A stretch of 64,000 nt of DNA. Origin: Legionella micdadei (GTDB taxonomy: Bacteria; Pseudomonadota; Gammaproteobacteria; Legionellales; Legionellaceae). Of the stretch, positions 20,297-28,921 are shown one piece after another. The notes beneath the pieces are model-generated. The model made no database searches, had not been told where the DNA came from, and saw only the letters and a list, made by a program, of their open reading frames with translations. Both the position numbers and the translations under genes were made by a program. The DNA lies in the NCBI RefSeq assembly GCF_000953635.1, contig NZ_LN614830.1:1-64000 (forward strand). The letters run 5' to 3'. The stretch's first letter is position 1. Each line of letters opens with the position of its first letter.

Positions 20297-21445
20297 ATGG
20301 ATTACTTCAAATTTTTGTTTTTCGGAATAGCCTTTTTTTTAATCAATCCGATTCTAGCAGCCGAGAATCTAAGTTTGAGAGAAAAAATTGGTCAAATGTT
20401 AATTATTGGATTTGAAGGGAAGCAAATAGACAATAACTCACCCATTATTAAAGCAGTGAATGAAGATAACATTGGTGGTGTCATTTTATTTGATTATAAC
20501 TACCGCACACAACATTTTGATAAGAATATCGAAAGCCCTGAGCAAGTAAGAAAATTAAACCACGATTTACAAGAAGCGAATAGGCTTGCAAACCGGCTCC
20601 ACCATCGTCCGCAGCTACCCCTTCTAATCTCCGTTGACTATGAGGGTGGCGCGGTTAACCGTTTAAAAACTGAGTATGGTTTCCCTGAAACCTATTCTGC
20701 GGCACAAATTAGTAAGTTGGGCGTCGATGAAGCTGAGCGATTAGCCGATAGAATGGGTAAAACCCTGGAAGACGCTGGGTTTAATTTAAATTTTGCGCCT
20801 GATCTTGATGTCAATGTTAATCCAGAAAATCCAATAATCGGAAAACTCGATCGTAGTTTTTCCGCTGATCCGCATGAAGTAGCGAGTTTTTCTAGCATTT
20901 ATTCGCGAAATTTTCTCCAACATAAAACACAATGTGCTTTTAAACATTTCCCTGGCCATGGCAGCTCGAATGCTGATTCACACCGCGATTTTGTGGATGT
21001 GACTAATAGCTGGCAGGAATATGAATTAGATCCATACCAATTACTTTTGGGAGCAAAGGATAGCTGCAAAATGATAATGACAGCTCATATTGTCAACCAC
21101 CGCCTCGATGAGTCAGGTTTGCCTGCTACCTTGTCCCATAAAATATTAACAGGGCTTTTGCGGCAGCAATTGAAATTTGACGGTGTGATCATTACTGATG
21201 ACATGCAAATGAAGGCAATCAGTGACCATTACGGTTTAGAACAGGCGCTGACTTTAGCAGTAAATGCGGGTGCTGATATGTTCATTTTCGGTAACCAATT
21301 ATCTGAGAAGCCTCAGCACCCTAAAGAACTGATTGATATTATTGAAGCCAAAGTAAAAAAGGGGGAAATCAGTCCAAGTCGAATCGATGATGCTTATCAG
21401 CATATTAAAGCGTTTAAGAGCTCCTTGCGGTCATCAGCCCAGTAG
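20297..21445 (+). CDS. exported glycoside hydrolase family 3 (NagZ-like beta-N-acetylhexosaminidase)
   Basis: The 382-residue product is a GH3 enzyme of the NagZ branch. It has the signature KHFPGHGSSNADSHRDF (about 215-232), with the His-Asp general acid/base pair, and a likely nucleophile Asp in IITDDMQMKAI. NagZ usually works in the cytoplasm on peptidoglycan turnover products, but this protein carries a signal peptide (about 1-22, ending PILAAE), so it should act in the periplasm or outside. AGGA precedes ATG 20297. It is convergent with the next gene. Confidence 0.85.
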   Translation: MDYFKFLFFGIAFFLINPILAAENLSLREKIGQMLIIGFEGKQIDNNSPIIKAVNEDNIGGVILFDYNYRTQHFDKNIESPEQVRKLNHDLQEANRLANRLHHRPQLPLLISVDYEGGAVNRLKTEYGFPETYSAAQISKLGVDEAERLADRMGKTLEDAGFNLNFAPDLDVNVNPENPIIGKLDRSFSADPHEVASFSSIYSRNFLQHKTQCAFKHFPGHGSSNADSHRDFVDVTNSWQEYELDPYQLLLGAKDSCKMIMTAHIVNHRLDESGLPATLSHKILTGLLRQQLKFDGVIITDDMQMKAISDHYGLEQALTLAVNAGADMFIFGNQLSEKPQHPKELIDIIEAKVKKGEISPSRIDDAYQHIKAFKSSLRSSAQ

Positions 21446-21494
21446 AGATAAAGCCTGCGCGGGAAACAACAATCCAGTTTTTGATGGAAGAATA

Positions 21495-21525
21495 GATAAT
21501 ACCGCGCTAAATGCGCGGTATTATC
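21495..21525. terminator. perfect 13-bp stem-loop between convergent genes
   Basis: GATAATACCGCGC (21495-21507) and GCGCGGTATTATC (21513-21525) pair perfectly around a TAAAT loop. It lies between the convergent GH3 and kinase-like genes and probably ends transcription from both, although no long T-run follows. Confidence 0.6.
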
Positions 21526-21532
21526 GGGAGAG

Positions 21533-23470
21533 TTAGCTACCACATGCTCTGCTTCTGCACGTTTCAGCAATTTCATCTAGCGCGTCGAGGGCACGTTTGT
21601 TGACTTTCTCATTTTCTTTTTGACCCGTAGCCGCAGCAAAAAAGAAGAATCTTGGTGCAGATGAAGTGGCAAAAGATTCATCGGAAAAAAGCCTGTCATC
21701 AATGTTAGGTTGGTGGCCAGCATCAGTATTTAATAGATTATTAAACTGGGCCAATGCTGTCTCTTCCTGCATTTGCCTTACCCTTTGCTGCACCTCTATG
21801 GCTCTTGCCCATATTCCCCATGTCTGCAAAGGATGTCTTACCAAGCTCCAATCAGCATTTTCTGGAACAAATCCGAGTAACATAAATGTTGTGAAATCAC
21901 TTAATTTTTGTTGTTGTTTTAAGAAACAATAAGAAGGATGATTGTTCACTAATCGTAAAAATAATTCCCTTGGTGTTAAAGTGGGTTTATCTTTCTTCAT
22001 TTCCTCTTCAAAGAGGCTTCTGATCAAATTAACCCGTTCTAATTGCGCCCCCACCGCTGCAGGTGAAAAGAGTTTCTTTTGTCGATGGTACTCGAGTAAA
22101 CGGTCAGGGTCTAAGTTAGCAAGCGTTTTATAAATCATTTCTTTTGAAAAGGGGACTTCTGCTTGCGGTAACCCTGCTAGCCATAAGCGAATTGGGAATA
22201 CATTTTCAATCGGTCTCTCAGGATTTCCTGTAAATTTACTGCCGTTCATCATTGGGATAGACTTGGTGATATTGTAGTTATCTTCCGGCATGATGCGCTC
22301 ATGGTCAATACTGTGTATTTTTTGTTTTGTTGTTCCGCGAGGACCCTCTACTGTTGTAAAAAGGGTATTTCCAGGGTTACAGTCTTGAGAACCGAGAATA
22401 ATTTGCAACAAGAAATTGTCTTGGAATGAATCCAAATCAATCTGTTCTATAGTCTGTCTGGCTCTCTCAAAGCGTACACGCCCTGATTCTCCTCCAAGAA
22501 ATGAGAGTAACGCAGGCTGAGCAGGACCACCTGCACTGAATAAATCTTCATAGACTTTAAGGCCATCTGTTGCCTCTGGAACTTTTTCCTGCATATAAAG
22601 AAGCTTGAGTTCTCTTCCTTCTTTAGCTTGTATTCTTTTGTAGGCAGCCATTTTCATATTAAGGATAAATTTTGCGACTGCATTTTGAACCCCAGGTGTA
22701 TTTTTTATTGGGGTATGAGCTTCATTTTCCTCCGTCCTGGCTCTGTTTTCTTCATCTATAAAGTGTGCAACAGACTGTTTTGATGTCATAAGGGTTTCAC
22801 TTGGTACCTGTCCTTGCAATTCGAGCTCCTCAGGCTTTCTTGTAACCGTGTTAGCAGGAATCAAGTCTCTAAAGCCCATCAGTTCAGCCATTTCCCGTGC
22901 TGAAACTTCAGAAAGCGCATCTATGGCAGCGGTTTCCTTTAGGAATATCTCTCCTGTCCCACCGCGTACCTTGTAAGAGGGGTTACGATTATGACCTGTT
23001 TTTTCATTTGGGGTTACTGTCAGTTCTTCATCGGTATCCACAGTAAAAGGACGTTCCACTTGTTTTGCGTTTTTAAGTGGGTTTTTAACCTGCGGAAATG
23101 TGAGTAATTCTCCTGCTAATAATTGAGGAGGGCATACAACACGTCTATTTAAATAAAGATCAACTTGGTCGTTGAATAATTGATTTTCTTCTGAAATCGG
23201 TTCCCTTTTTAAGGCTTCTAATTTTTGGTTTTGCCTGTTATAGAAAAAGTCAGATAATTTTGTAAATAGGTAAGTCACCGAGGCAACTACAAGAGCAGGG
23301 GCTATAATCAATCCTGCCATTCCCCAAACCGGAAGTGATATCATAGGGAAGGCGAAACTAAAAGCAACTAGGAGGAGTAGGCCGAAAATCAATGCCCCGC
23401 CAAACATGCGCGAATAATTCCGGTTATTTAACGTGTACCAAAAATGCCAAAAACGATTATAAGAGAACAT
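21533..23470 (-). CDS. large membrane-anchored kinase-like protein, effector candidate
   Basis: I do not recognise a named family. From the ATG at 23470 (AAAGGA upstream; a longer frame from 23545 lacks one) the product has 645 residues. Two hydrophobic segments (about 24-41 and 45-69) are followed by a cytosolic-looking region with the layout of an atypical (PI3/4K- or HipA-like) kinase: a Gly-rich turn and Lys at 170-178 (GGTGEIFLK), a helix Glu near 188-193, a catalytic-loop pattern D363-x4-N368 (SQDCNPGN) and a metal-binding Asp near 389 (HSIDHE). The C-terminal 250 residues are helical. In Legionella such proteins are often Dot/Icm substrates; that is inference. Confidence 0.65.
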   Translation of the reverse strand: MFSYNRFWHFWYTLNNRNYSRMFGGALIFGLLLLVAFSFAFPMISLPVWGMAGLIIAPALVVASVTYLFTKLSDFFYNRQNQKLEALKREPISEENQLFNDQVDLYLNRRVVCPPQLLAGELLTFPQVKNPLKNAKQVERPFTVDTDEELTVTPNEKTGHNRNPSYKVRGGTGEIFLKETAAIDALSEVSAREMAELMGFRDLIPANTVTRKPEELELQGQVPSETLMTSKQSVAHFIDEENRARTEENEAHTPIKNTPGVQNAVAKFILNMKMAAYKRIQAKEGRELKLLYMQEKVPEATDGLKVYEDLFSAGGPAQPALLSFLGGESGRVRFERARQTIEQIDLDSFQDNFLLQIILGSQDCNPGNTLFTTVEGPRGTTKQKIHSIDHERIMPEDNYNITKSIPMMNGSKFTGNPERPIENVFPIRLWLAGLPQAEVPFSKEMIYKTLANLDPDRLLEYHRQKKLFSPAAVGAQLERVNLIRSLFEEEMKKDKPTLTPRELFLRLVNNHPSYCFLKQQQKLSDFTTFMLLGFVPENADWSLVRHPLQTWGIWARAIEVQQRVRQMQEETALAQFNNLLNTDAGHQPNIDDRLFSDESFATSSAPRFFFFAAATGQKENEKVNKRALDALDEIAETCRSRACGS

Positions 23471-23694
23471 AAGATTTTTCCTTTGATTAAAATTAATATG
23501 AGTAGAGCGAGTTGTTAGAAGGAATTTAAAGCGCGTTTTTATCATAAATTGATCAAAAAGGCGAGCATTAAGTTAAATTTTGGAGCAAAAAAAATCAAAA
23601 AGAACCAGCTTAAAACAACAATTCGACAGCAGATCCCCTAGACTTTGGAAAAGGGCCTATTTCTTACGGAAATTTTTTAAACTCTATAATTGTG

Positions 23695-24015
23695 CTAGTA
23701 ATCAACTTCAAAATAGCGCGGATCATAGCGATAACAGTACCATAGAAATGTTTTGTTGTTTTGCACGATGTTGATCCGCAATAAATCGAGAGGCTTAAGT
23801 TGTGGTTGTTGACTGAGAAAACAAACCCTATTATCACCACTAATGTCAACAAAGTGATAATTATGGCTTGGTACATAAGTACTCGGGAAAGTGTAATAAT
23901 CTGCCTCGGGCATTAAAATGACGGGCCTTCCGGTAAGAATAATCTTATCCGCAAAGCTTGTAAGGCTTACTGTCATTAAAACAAGCAGGATTAGTTTACC
24001 TACAATTCCTTTCAT
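23695..24015 (-). CDS. small secreted protein, 106 residues
   Basis: The product starts with a signal peptide (about 1-22, KLILLVLMTVSLTSFA) and continues as a short, tyrosine-rich domain with two Cys residues (one in RVCFLS, one in WYCYRYD) that may form a disulfide. No family is recognised. ATG 24015 has GGAG eight bases upstream; a TTG at 24027 is also in frame. A TATAAT -10 lies at 24045-24050 on the minus strand, so the gene probably has its own promoter just after tag. Confidence 0.6.
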   Translation of the reverse strand: MKGIVGKLILLVLMTVSLTSFADKIILTGRPVILMPEADYYTFPSTYVPSHNYHFVDISGDNRVCFLSQQPQLKPLDLLRINIVQNNKTFLWYCYRYDPRYFEVDY

Positions 24016-24055
24016 TGCACGCTCCAATCGCCTTTGTTTCTAAAATTATAGACAC

Positions 24056-24631
24056 TCAACCAACTGCTGTAGCACATTCGAGTTGATTATGGCGAAAACA
24101 AGAGACAAGGTGGTCATTAACCATGCCCACTGACTGCATGAATGCGTAACAAGTGGTTGGCCCCATAAAAATAAAACCATCTTTTTTTAATTGTTTAGCC
24201 ATGGCAGTGGATTCGGTTGTAATCGCAGGAATTTCACTTAGCGTTTTGCGCTGGTTTTGGAGAACCTCTCCCCCGGTGAATTGCCAAAAGTAATCCACGA
24301 TGTCTTCTTGCTCAGCGATACGTAAAAAGCTTTGTGCATTCGTTTTGACTGATTTTATTTTTAGACGGTTGCGGATGATCGAGTCATTGCTTAATAAAAT
24401 TTGAATCTCTTCATCGGTTAATCGAGCTAATTTTTCTGGGGAAAAATTCAAAAAAGCGTGGCGCATCGCTTCTCGTTTTCTAAGAACAGTCAGCCAACTT
24501 AAGCCGGCTTGCATGCTTTCTAACACAACCATTTCAAATAATTTGTGAGGGCTTCTAACAGGAACTCCCCACTCTTCATCATGATAGGCGGTATAAAGAG
24601 GATCTTTAGTACACCACGCACATCGTTGCAT
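24056..24631 (-). CDS. tag: DNA-3-methyladenine glycosylase I
   Basis: Tag removes 3-methyladenine from alkylated DNA to start base-excision repair. The 191-residue protein begins with the zinc-site and substrate-pocket pattern MQRCAWCTKDPLYTAYHDEEWG, continues with FEMVVLESMQAGLSWLTVLRKRE, and ends with the GFIFMGPTTCYAFMQSVGMVNDH block containing the remaining zinc ligands. All are conserved Tag features. Confidence 0.96.
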   Translation of the reverse strand: MQRCAWCTKDPLYTAYHDEEWGVPVRSPHKLFEMVVLESMQAGLSWLTVLRKREAMRHAFLNFSPEKLARLTDEEIQILLSNDSIIRNRLKIKSVKTNAQSFLRIAEQEDIVDYFWQFTGGEVLQNQRKTLSEIPAITTESTAMAKQLKKDGFIFMGPTTCYAFMQSVGMVNDHLVSCFRHNQLECATAVG

Positions 24632-24654
24632 AAAAATTAAATTCCTCAGCTAAG

Positions 24655-24674
24655 GATCTGTCTTTCGACAGATC
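24655..24674 (-). terminator. stem-loop after the small exported protein gene
   Basis: GATCTGTC (24655-24662) and GACAGATC (24667-24674) form a perfect eight-base-pair stem with a four-base loop, just downstream of the 24686 gene on the minus strand. Confidence 0.5.
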
Positions 24675-24685
24675 AGATCAGTGAA

Positions 24686-25096
24686 TTAATGTATTTGATG
24701 GAAGAATCGTTTAATCTTAAGCGGAGCACTTCCTACATCGGTGTAGACTGCGACAGCGGCAAGTCCCCCATCAATCTCATAGTCACAAAACCAATAGTCT
24801 TCGACATGGAGAGGAATGGGATTACCTGTTAAGGTAGGGAGATACTTATTACCTTCAGCAACCGCCTCAGTCTTAGTATTGGATGCGAAAAGACCTACAG
24901 CAAAGAACCATGAATAATCAGACCCATATTCGCTCACATTATAAGCGTAATAAACTTTGGGAAACAGCTCCATTGCCGTTGACAAGCCCTCTGCTTTAAT
25001 TGCGCTAACACTTGGACAAGTTTCAGGTCCTGCAAAAGAAGAACAAGCAAGGGTTAAAGCACCTATCAGGGTGAATAATCTGGACGTTAATGTCAT
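24686..25096 (-). CDS. small exported protein, possibly DUF4949-like
   Basis: The 136-residue product has a signal peptide (about 1-22, ending in CSSFAGPE) and a compact domain with Cys near residue 26 and another near the end (DYWFCDYEID), a YAYNVSEYGSDYSWFFAVG core and an acidic turn. It resembles small secreted proteins seen mainly in Legionella (I recall the name DUF4949, not certain). The ATG at 25096 has AAAGGAG upstream; a longer frame from 25141 has none. Confidence 0.6.
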   Translation of the reverse strand: MTLTSRLFTLIGALTLACSSFAGPETCPSVSAIKAEGLSTAMELFPKVYYAYNVSEYGSDYSWFFAVGLFASNTKTEAVAEGNKYLPTLTGNPIPLHVEDYWFCDYEIDGGLAAVAVYTDVGSAPLKIKRFFHQIH

Positions 25097-25169
25097 GTAA
25101 ATCGCTCCTTTGATTGAATAAAATTCTCGCCAGACTAGCAACGCCGATTATTTTGTGCAAGAGGTTGGC

Positions 25170-25733
25170 CTAGAAAAAATCGAAACGCAATTTACCGGCT
25201 ACATAAAGCACATTCCCCGAGCGGGAGTTGCCAGGAATGTAGGTGGCTGCGATGGATACTTTGTTTATATTCAAGGATACCCAAGGAACAGCACCCGGAA
25301 ATGGGCGTCCATGAAATATATCTGGGCGAGCAGTTACTAAAACGGCATAACCTACTCCAAAATTAGCCTGTGTGCTTAGGTGCACTACTTTGAGAAACGC
25401 ATAGCCTGCTGCAGGCTCAATATTTTTATGAGAATCTAAAAAAGCGATAGCAAAAAGCCCGTGCCAATTACCACGCTCGTCATACAACCCTTTACCTAAA
25501 CCTCCACCCCAGGCTTGCTCATTGTATTTCCTTATTCGTGTTTTCGGATAGATGAAGCGGTTATGCCAAGCGTAACCGCTGAGATAAAGCTCATTACTCC
25601 CTTCTGTCCAAATTTGGTTTAAGCGGCGACAAGCTGGTTGCATCCAAGCTGGCCAATCGGAGCAGACTTTTGGGTCTTGAGCGATAGCAGTGTCTAACAA
25701 AATTATTAGTAGAAAGCCTAGCGCTTTTTTCAT
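25170..25733 (-). CDS. pagP: lipid A palmitoyltransferase PagP
   Basis: PagP is an outer-membrane eight-stranded barrel that moves palmitate from phospholipid to lipid A, which lowers sensitivity to cationic peptides. The 187-residue product has a signal peptide (about 1-18), the WHNR motif with the catalytic His (residue 57) and the Asp-Ser pair at 100-101 (FLDSHK), and ends in an aromatic residue (KLRFDFF). In L. pneumophila the homologue (Rcp) is known to promote peptide resistance and infection. AGGGA precedes ATG 25733. It is divergent from the amino-acid permease. Confidence 0.95.
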   Translation of the reverse strand: MKKALGFLLIILLDTAIAQDPKVCSDWPAWMQPACRRLNQIWTEGSNELYLSGYAWHNRFIYPKTRIRKYNEQAWGGGLGKGLYDERGNWHGLFAIAFLDSHKNIEPAAGYAFLKVVHLSTQANFGVGYAVLVTARPDIFHGRPFPGAVPWVSLNINKVSIAATYIPGNSRSGNVLYVAGKLRFDFF

Positions 25734-25791
25734 TCGATCCCTGGGATAGCTGGGTTTCTATTCGATTTTCATGCTTAGTTTAGATACTTCA

Positions 25792-25818
25792 TTGCAAAAT
25801 TTGGCTTTTATTTTGCAA
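25792..25818. promoter_or_regulatory. operator-like inverted repeat between pagP and the permease
   Basis: TTGCAAAAT (25792-25800) and ATTTTGCAA (25810-25818) form a perfect nine-base inverted repeat with a nine-base spacer, centred in the divergent promoter region. It could bind a dimeric regulator that controls one or both genes. Confidence 0.4.
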
Positions 25819-25858
25819 GGCATATATTAAATTTAATATTCATTCTGGGGATACTAGC

Positions 25859-27250
25859 ATGGACTTGTTTCGCAAAAAAGCAGTTAATGATTCCCTCGAT
25901 ACTGAAACTGGTTTAGCGCATTGTTTATCTGCATTCGACTTGGTTTTTCTAGGAGTTGGTGCAATTATTGGTGCCGGTATTTTCGTATTAACAGGAATTG
26001 TAGCCGCAACGCAAGCAGGTCCTGCGATTATTATATCCTATGTTATTGCAGGGTTTGCTTGTGCTTTTGCTGCTTTATCCTATGCAGAATTGGCTGCAAG
26101 TGTCGGTGGTTGCGGCAGCGCCTATGGTTATGCGTATACTGGTTTTGGTGAATTGATAGCTTGGATAGTAGGCTGGGATTTATTGCTTGAATACTCGATC
26201 TCAGTTTCCGCAGTTTCAGTGGGTTGGAGCGGTTACTTCAATGATTTTTTACATGCAACAAGGCTGGTAAACTTACATCCGGATTTGATTCATGGGCTGG
26301 GTGATGGCGGTGTTTTTAATTTCTCTGCTTTTTTCATCATTATCTTTTTAGCGATGCTGCTTATTTATGGTGTTAAATCGAGCTCACGCTTTAATAATTT
26401 CATCGTGCTCATAAAATTGATCGTTATTTTTATCTTTATTGGTATTGCTGTGACACAAGTCAAAGAACAATATTGGTCTCCTTTTATGCCTTTTGGCTGG
26501 AAGGGGGTGATAGAAGGAGCGTCGTTAATCTTTTTTGCTTACATTGGATTTGATGCAGTCTCGACTGCTGCCGAAGAAGCAATCAAGCCACAACGCGATG
26601 TGCCGATCGGTATTATTGGCTCCTTGGTTATTTGTACCCTGTTATACATCGTCGTCTCTGGACTACTTACAGGAGTAGTCCCTTATTACACATTAAACCA
26701 ATCCTCCCCGATTTCTCATGTTCTACTCACGTTGGGTTATAAAATAGCTGCTGCCTTAGTTGGTGTAGGGGCAATAGCTGGGTTAACGACTGTAATGCTC
26801 GTCTTGTTTTATGGATTAAGCCGGATTTTTTTAGCCATGGCTCGCGACGGTTTGCTGCCTGAGTTTTTCTCCGTTGTTAATCCCCATACAAAAACACCCA
26901 TTCGAATCATAGTGATCAGCGGGTTGGTCATGGCATTATTATCGGCGTTAATCCCAATGCATGATTTAGCTGAGCTGGTGAATATTGGGACTCTTTTTGC
27001 TTTTATCACTGTTTGTACTGGTGTAATCATCCTACGTTATACTCATCCCGAATTGCCGCGGCCTTTTAAAACACCGTTAATGCCAGTGATACCCATTTTG
27101 GGTATCTTAAGTTGTGCCTATTTAATTTTTCATCTACCATGGGTTACGATGTTACGCTTTGTCATTTGGATGGTAGCAGGCTTGCTCATCTATTGGTTCT
27201 ATGGCCGCTTTAATAGTAAATTGAATAAAAAAGATCAAAAAGGTGCATAA
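25859..27250 (+). CDS. APC-family amino acid permease
   Basis: The 463-residue protein has about twelve membrane helices and the signature of cationic/neutral amino-acid permeases of the APC superfamily: GVGAIIGAGIFVLTG in helix 1, then AGFACAFAALSYAELAASV and the FFAYIGFDAVSTAAEEA segment in helix 6 with its following Glu pair. It resembles the YfnA/CAT branch. The specific amino acid cannot be told. The next gene overlaps its end by 8 bp. Confidence 0.92.
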   Translation: MDLFRKKAVNDSLDTETGLAHCLSAFDLVFLGVGAIIGAGIFVLTGIVAATQAGPAIIISYVIAGFACAFAALSYAELAASVGGCGSAYGYAYTGFGELIAWIVGWDLLLEYSISVSAVSVGWSGYFNDFLHATRLVNLHPDLIHGLGDGGVFNFSAFFIIIFLAMLLIYGVKSSSRFNNFIVLIKLIVIFIFIGIAVTQVKEQYWSPFMPFGWKGVIEGASLIFFAYIGFDAVSTAAEEAIKPQRDVPIGIIGSLVICTLLYIVVSGLLTGVVPYYTLNQSSPISHVLLTLGYKIAAALVGVGAIAGLTTVMLVLFYGLSRIFLAMARDGLLPEFFSVVNPHTKTPIRIIVISGLVMALLSALIPMHDLAELVNIGTLFAFITVCTGVIILRYTHPELPRPFKTPLMPVIPILGILSCAYLIFHLPWVTMLRFVIWMVAGLLIYWFYGRFNSKLNKKDQKGA

Positions 27251-27842
27251 ACAGACTGGAATTGTGGAGTTGCTTAGGCAACTCATTAAAACACATGAGG
27301 AAGAAACCTCAGTAACTTATGGTGAATTAGTAAAATCAATCGGGGTTCAGGCCTACGGTCTTATTATTATCCTCTTTGCTTTACCCAGTGCCTTACCTAT
27401 CTCGGTGGTGCCTGGCTTTTCTTTTATTTTTGGTTTACCCATTGTCTTTATTGCGCTTCACATCATCGCTGCAAAACCTAGCTTGTGGTTGCCCACAGCA
27501 CTTGCAAATCGTACTGTTGAGACAAACCAGCTCAAAAAGGTAATCAACAAAACTTTACCTTACTTATCATCAATAGAACACTTGTTAAAACCGCGTTGGT
27601 CTTTTTTTACTTCGCCTACAATGGAGCGTCTACATGGAATCGTTTTATTAGGACTAAGCTTCTTACTGCTGCTCCCTATCCCCTTCAGCAATTTTATTTT
27701 TGCTACTCTGATTATTTTATTTGGCCTAGGAATTTCTGAGAACGATGGCGTCGTGTTAGTTTTGGCTTACATTGGATCATTCATCTATGCTCTATTTTTA
27801 ACGAGTTTGACTCGCGAACTGTTTCGATTGTTTGCGACCTAA
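27243..27842 (+). CDS. ExoD family membrane protein
   Basis: The 199-residue protein matches the exopolysaccharide synthesis ExoD family: a cytoplasmic N-terminal helix (VELLRQLIKTHEEETSVTYGELV), then GVQAYGLIIILFALPSALPI and further hydrophobic helices. Function in exopolysaccharide production or ion homeostasis is known only from rhizobia. It starts with GTG 27243, inside the end of the permease gene, so the two are translationally coupled. It is convergent with the phosphate transporter, with five bases between the stops. Confidence 0.88.
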   Translation: MHKQTGIVELLRQLIKTHEEETSVTYGELVKSIGVQAYGLIIILFALPSALPISVVPGFSFIFGLPIVFIALHIIAAKPSLWLPTALANRTVETNQLKKVINKTLPYLSSIEHLLKPRWSFFTSPTMERLHGIVLLGLSFLLLLPIPFSNFIFATLIILFGLGISENDGVVLVLAYIGSFIYALFLTSLTRELFRLFAT

Positions 27843-27847
27843 TTTAT

Positions 27848-28834
27848 TTAGAAAAAAGTCATCATGATTGCCGCAGCGATGATGCCTGCAGCAGGCACGG
27901 TAAGTAACCAGGAAAGAAATATTCGCCGCAAAATTGGCCAATGAGCGCCATTAACTCCGTTTTGCAAGCCAACGCCTGCAATTGACCCAGTGACAGTATG
28001 GGTAGTTGACACGGGTATTCCGCATTCAGTCGCAGCAAAAATCATGATAGCCGCTCCAGTCTCAGCTGCACAGCCACGCATGGGGTTTAATTCTGTAATT
28101 TTATTGCCCATGGTATGTACAATTCGCCATCCCCCGGCTAGCGTGCCTAGGCTAATTACAATCTGGCAAGAGATAATAACCCAACAAGGCACATAAAAAG
28201 TATCTCCCAGGAAAGAGGATGAAAACAGTAAAACAGCAATGATTCCCATAGTTTTCTGTGCATCATTTCCTCCATGGGTGAGGCTTAATAAAGCGGAAGA
28301 AGCAAGTTGGAACCACCTAAATACTTTATCAACGGCTTGTTCAGAATATTTTTTTAAAAGAAGGGCGGTCAGAAAAGTCAGTAGAAATCCAAAGATTAAA
28401 CCGACTGCAGGAGAAACAAAAATACCTATGGCTACCTTAATAAAGCCAGCGGGTTTAAGGGCGGTTATCCCGCCCTTTGCTATTGCAGCGCCTGCAAGCC
28501 CGCCAATTAAAGCATGTGATGAACTGGAAGGTAATCCATAGTACCAGGTAACCAGATTCCAAAAAATCGCGCCAATTAAGGCTGCAAGAATAAGCTGTGC
28601 ATCGGTAATGGTCGTATCAATCAACCCATTGCCGATTGTTTTAGCGACCATTAAATTAAAAAACATAAAGGCAATTAAATTAAAAAAGGCTGCCCATAAT
28701 ACCGCCTGACGTGGAGTTAAGACGCGGGTAGTAACGATTGTCGCAATGGAATTTGCGGCATCATGAAAGCCATTGATAAAATCAAAAAAGAAGGCAATAA
28801 AGATGACGAAAACAACAAAGGAAGTGCTTGTCAT
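27848..28834 (-). CDS. low-affinity inorganic phosphate transporter (Pit family)
   Basis: The 328-residue, roughly ten-helix protein carries the paired Pit signatures: GFHDAANSIATIVTTRVL near the N-terminus and THGGNDAQKTMGIIAVLL in the second half, plus GLPSSSSHALIGGLAGAA and PVSTTHTVTGSIAGVG. Pit proteins take up metal-phosphate with protons. A PhoU-like (DUF47) partner, often encoded beside pit, is absent here. AAGGAC precedes ATG 28834. Confidence 0.93.
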   Translation of the reverse strand: MTSTSFVVFVIFIAFFFDFINGFHDAANSIATIVTTRVLTPRQAVLWAAFFNLIAFMFFNLMVAKTIGNGLIDTTITDAQLILAALIGAIFWNLVTWYYGLPSSSSHALIGGLAGAAIAKGGITALKPAGFIKVAIGIFVSPAVGLIFGFLLTFLTALLLKKYSEQAVDKVFRWFQLASSALLSLTHGGNDAQKTMGIIAVLLFSSSFLGDTFYVPCWVIISCQIVISLGTLAGGWRIVHTMGNKITELNPMRGCAAETGAAIMIFAATECGIPVSTTHTVTGSIAGVGLQNGVNGAHWPILRRIFLSWLLTVPAAGIIAAAIMMTFF

Positions 28835-28921
28835 GTTTGTGTCCTTACAAAGCTTAAAATTTACCTCACGTCAATTCGTCAACTAGCGGCAATTTTTCGC
28901 TGTAAAAAGCCCGCCTACATG

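Noticed and set aside
23471-23600. PmrA-like box before the 645-residue kinase-like gene
   Set aside because: Only one CTTAAT half-site is present; no partner at the 11-bp phase.
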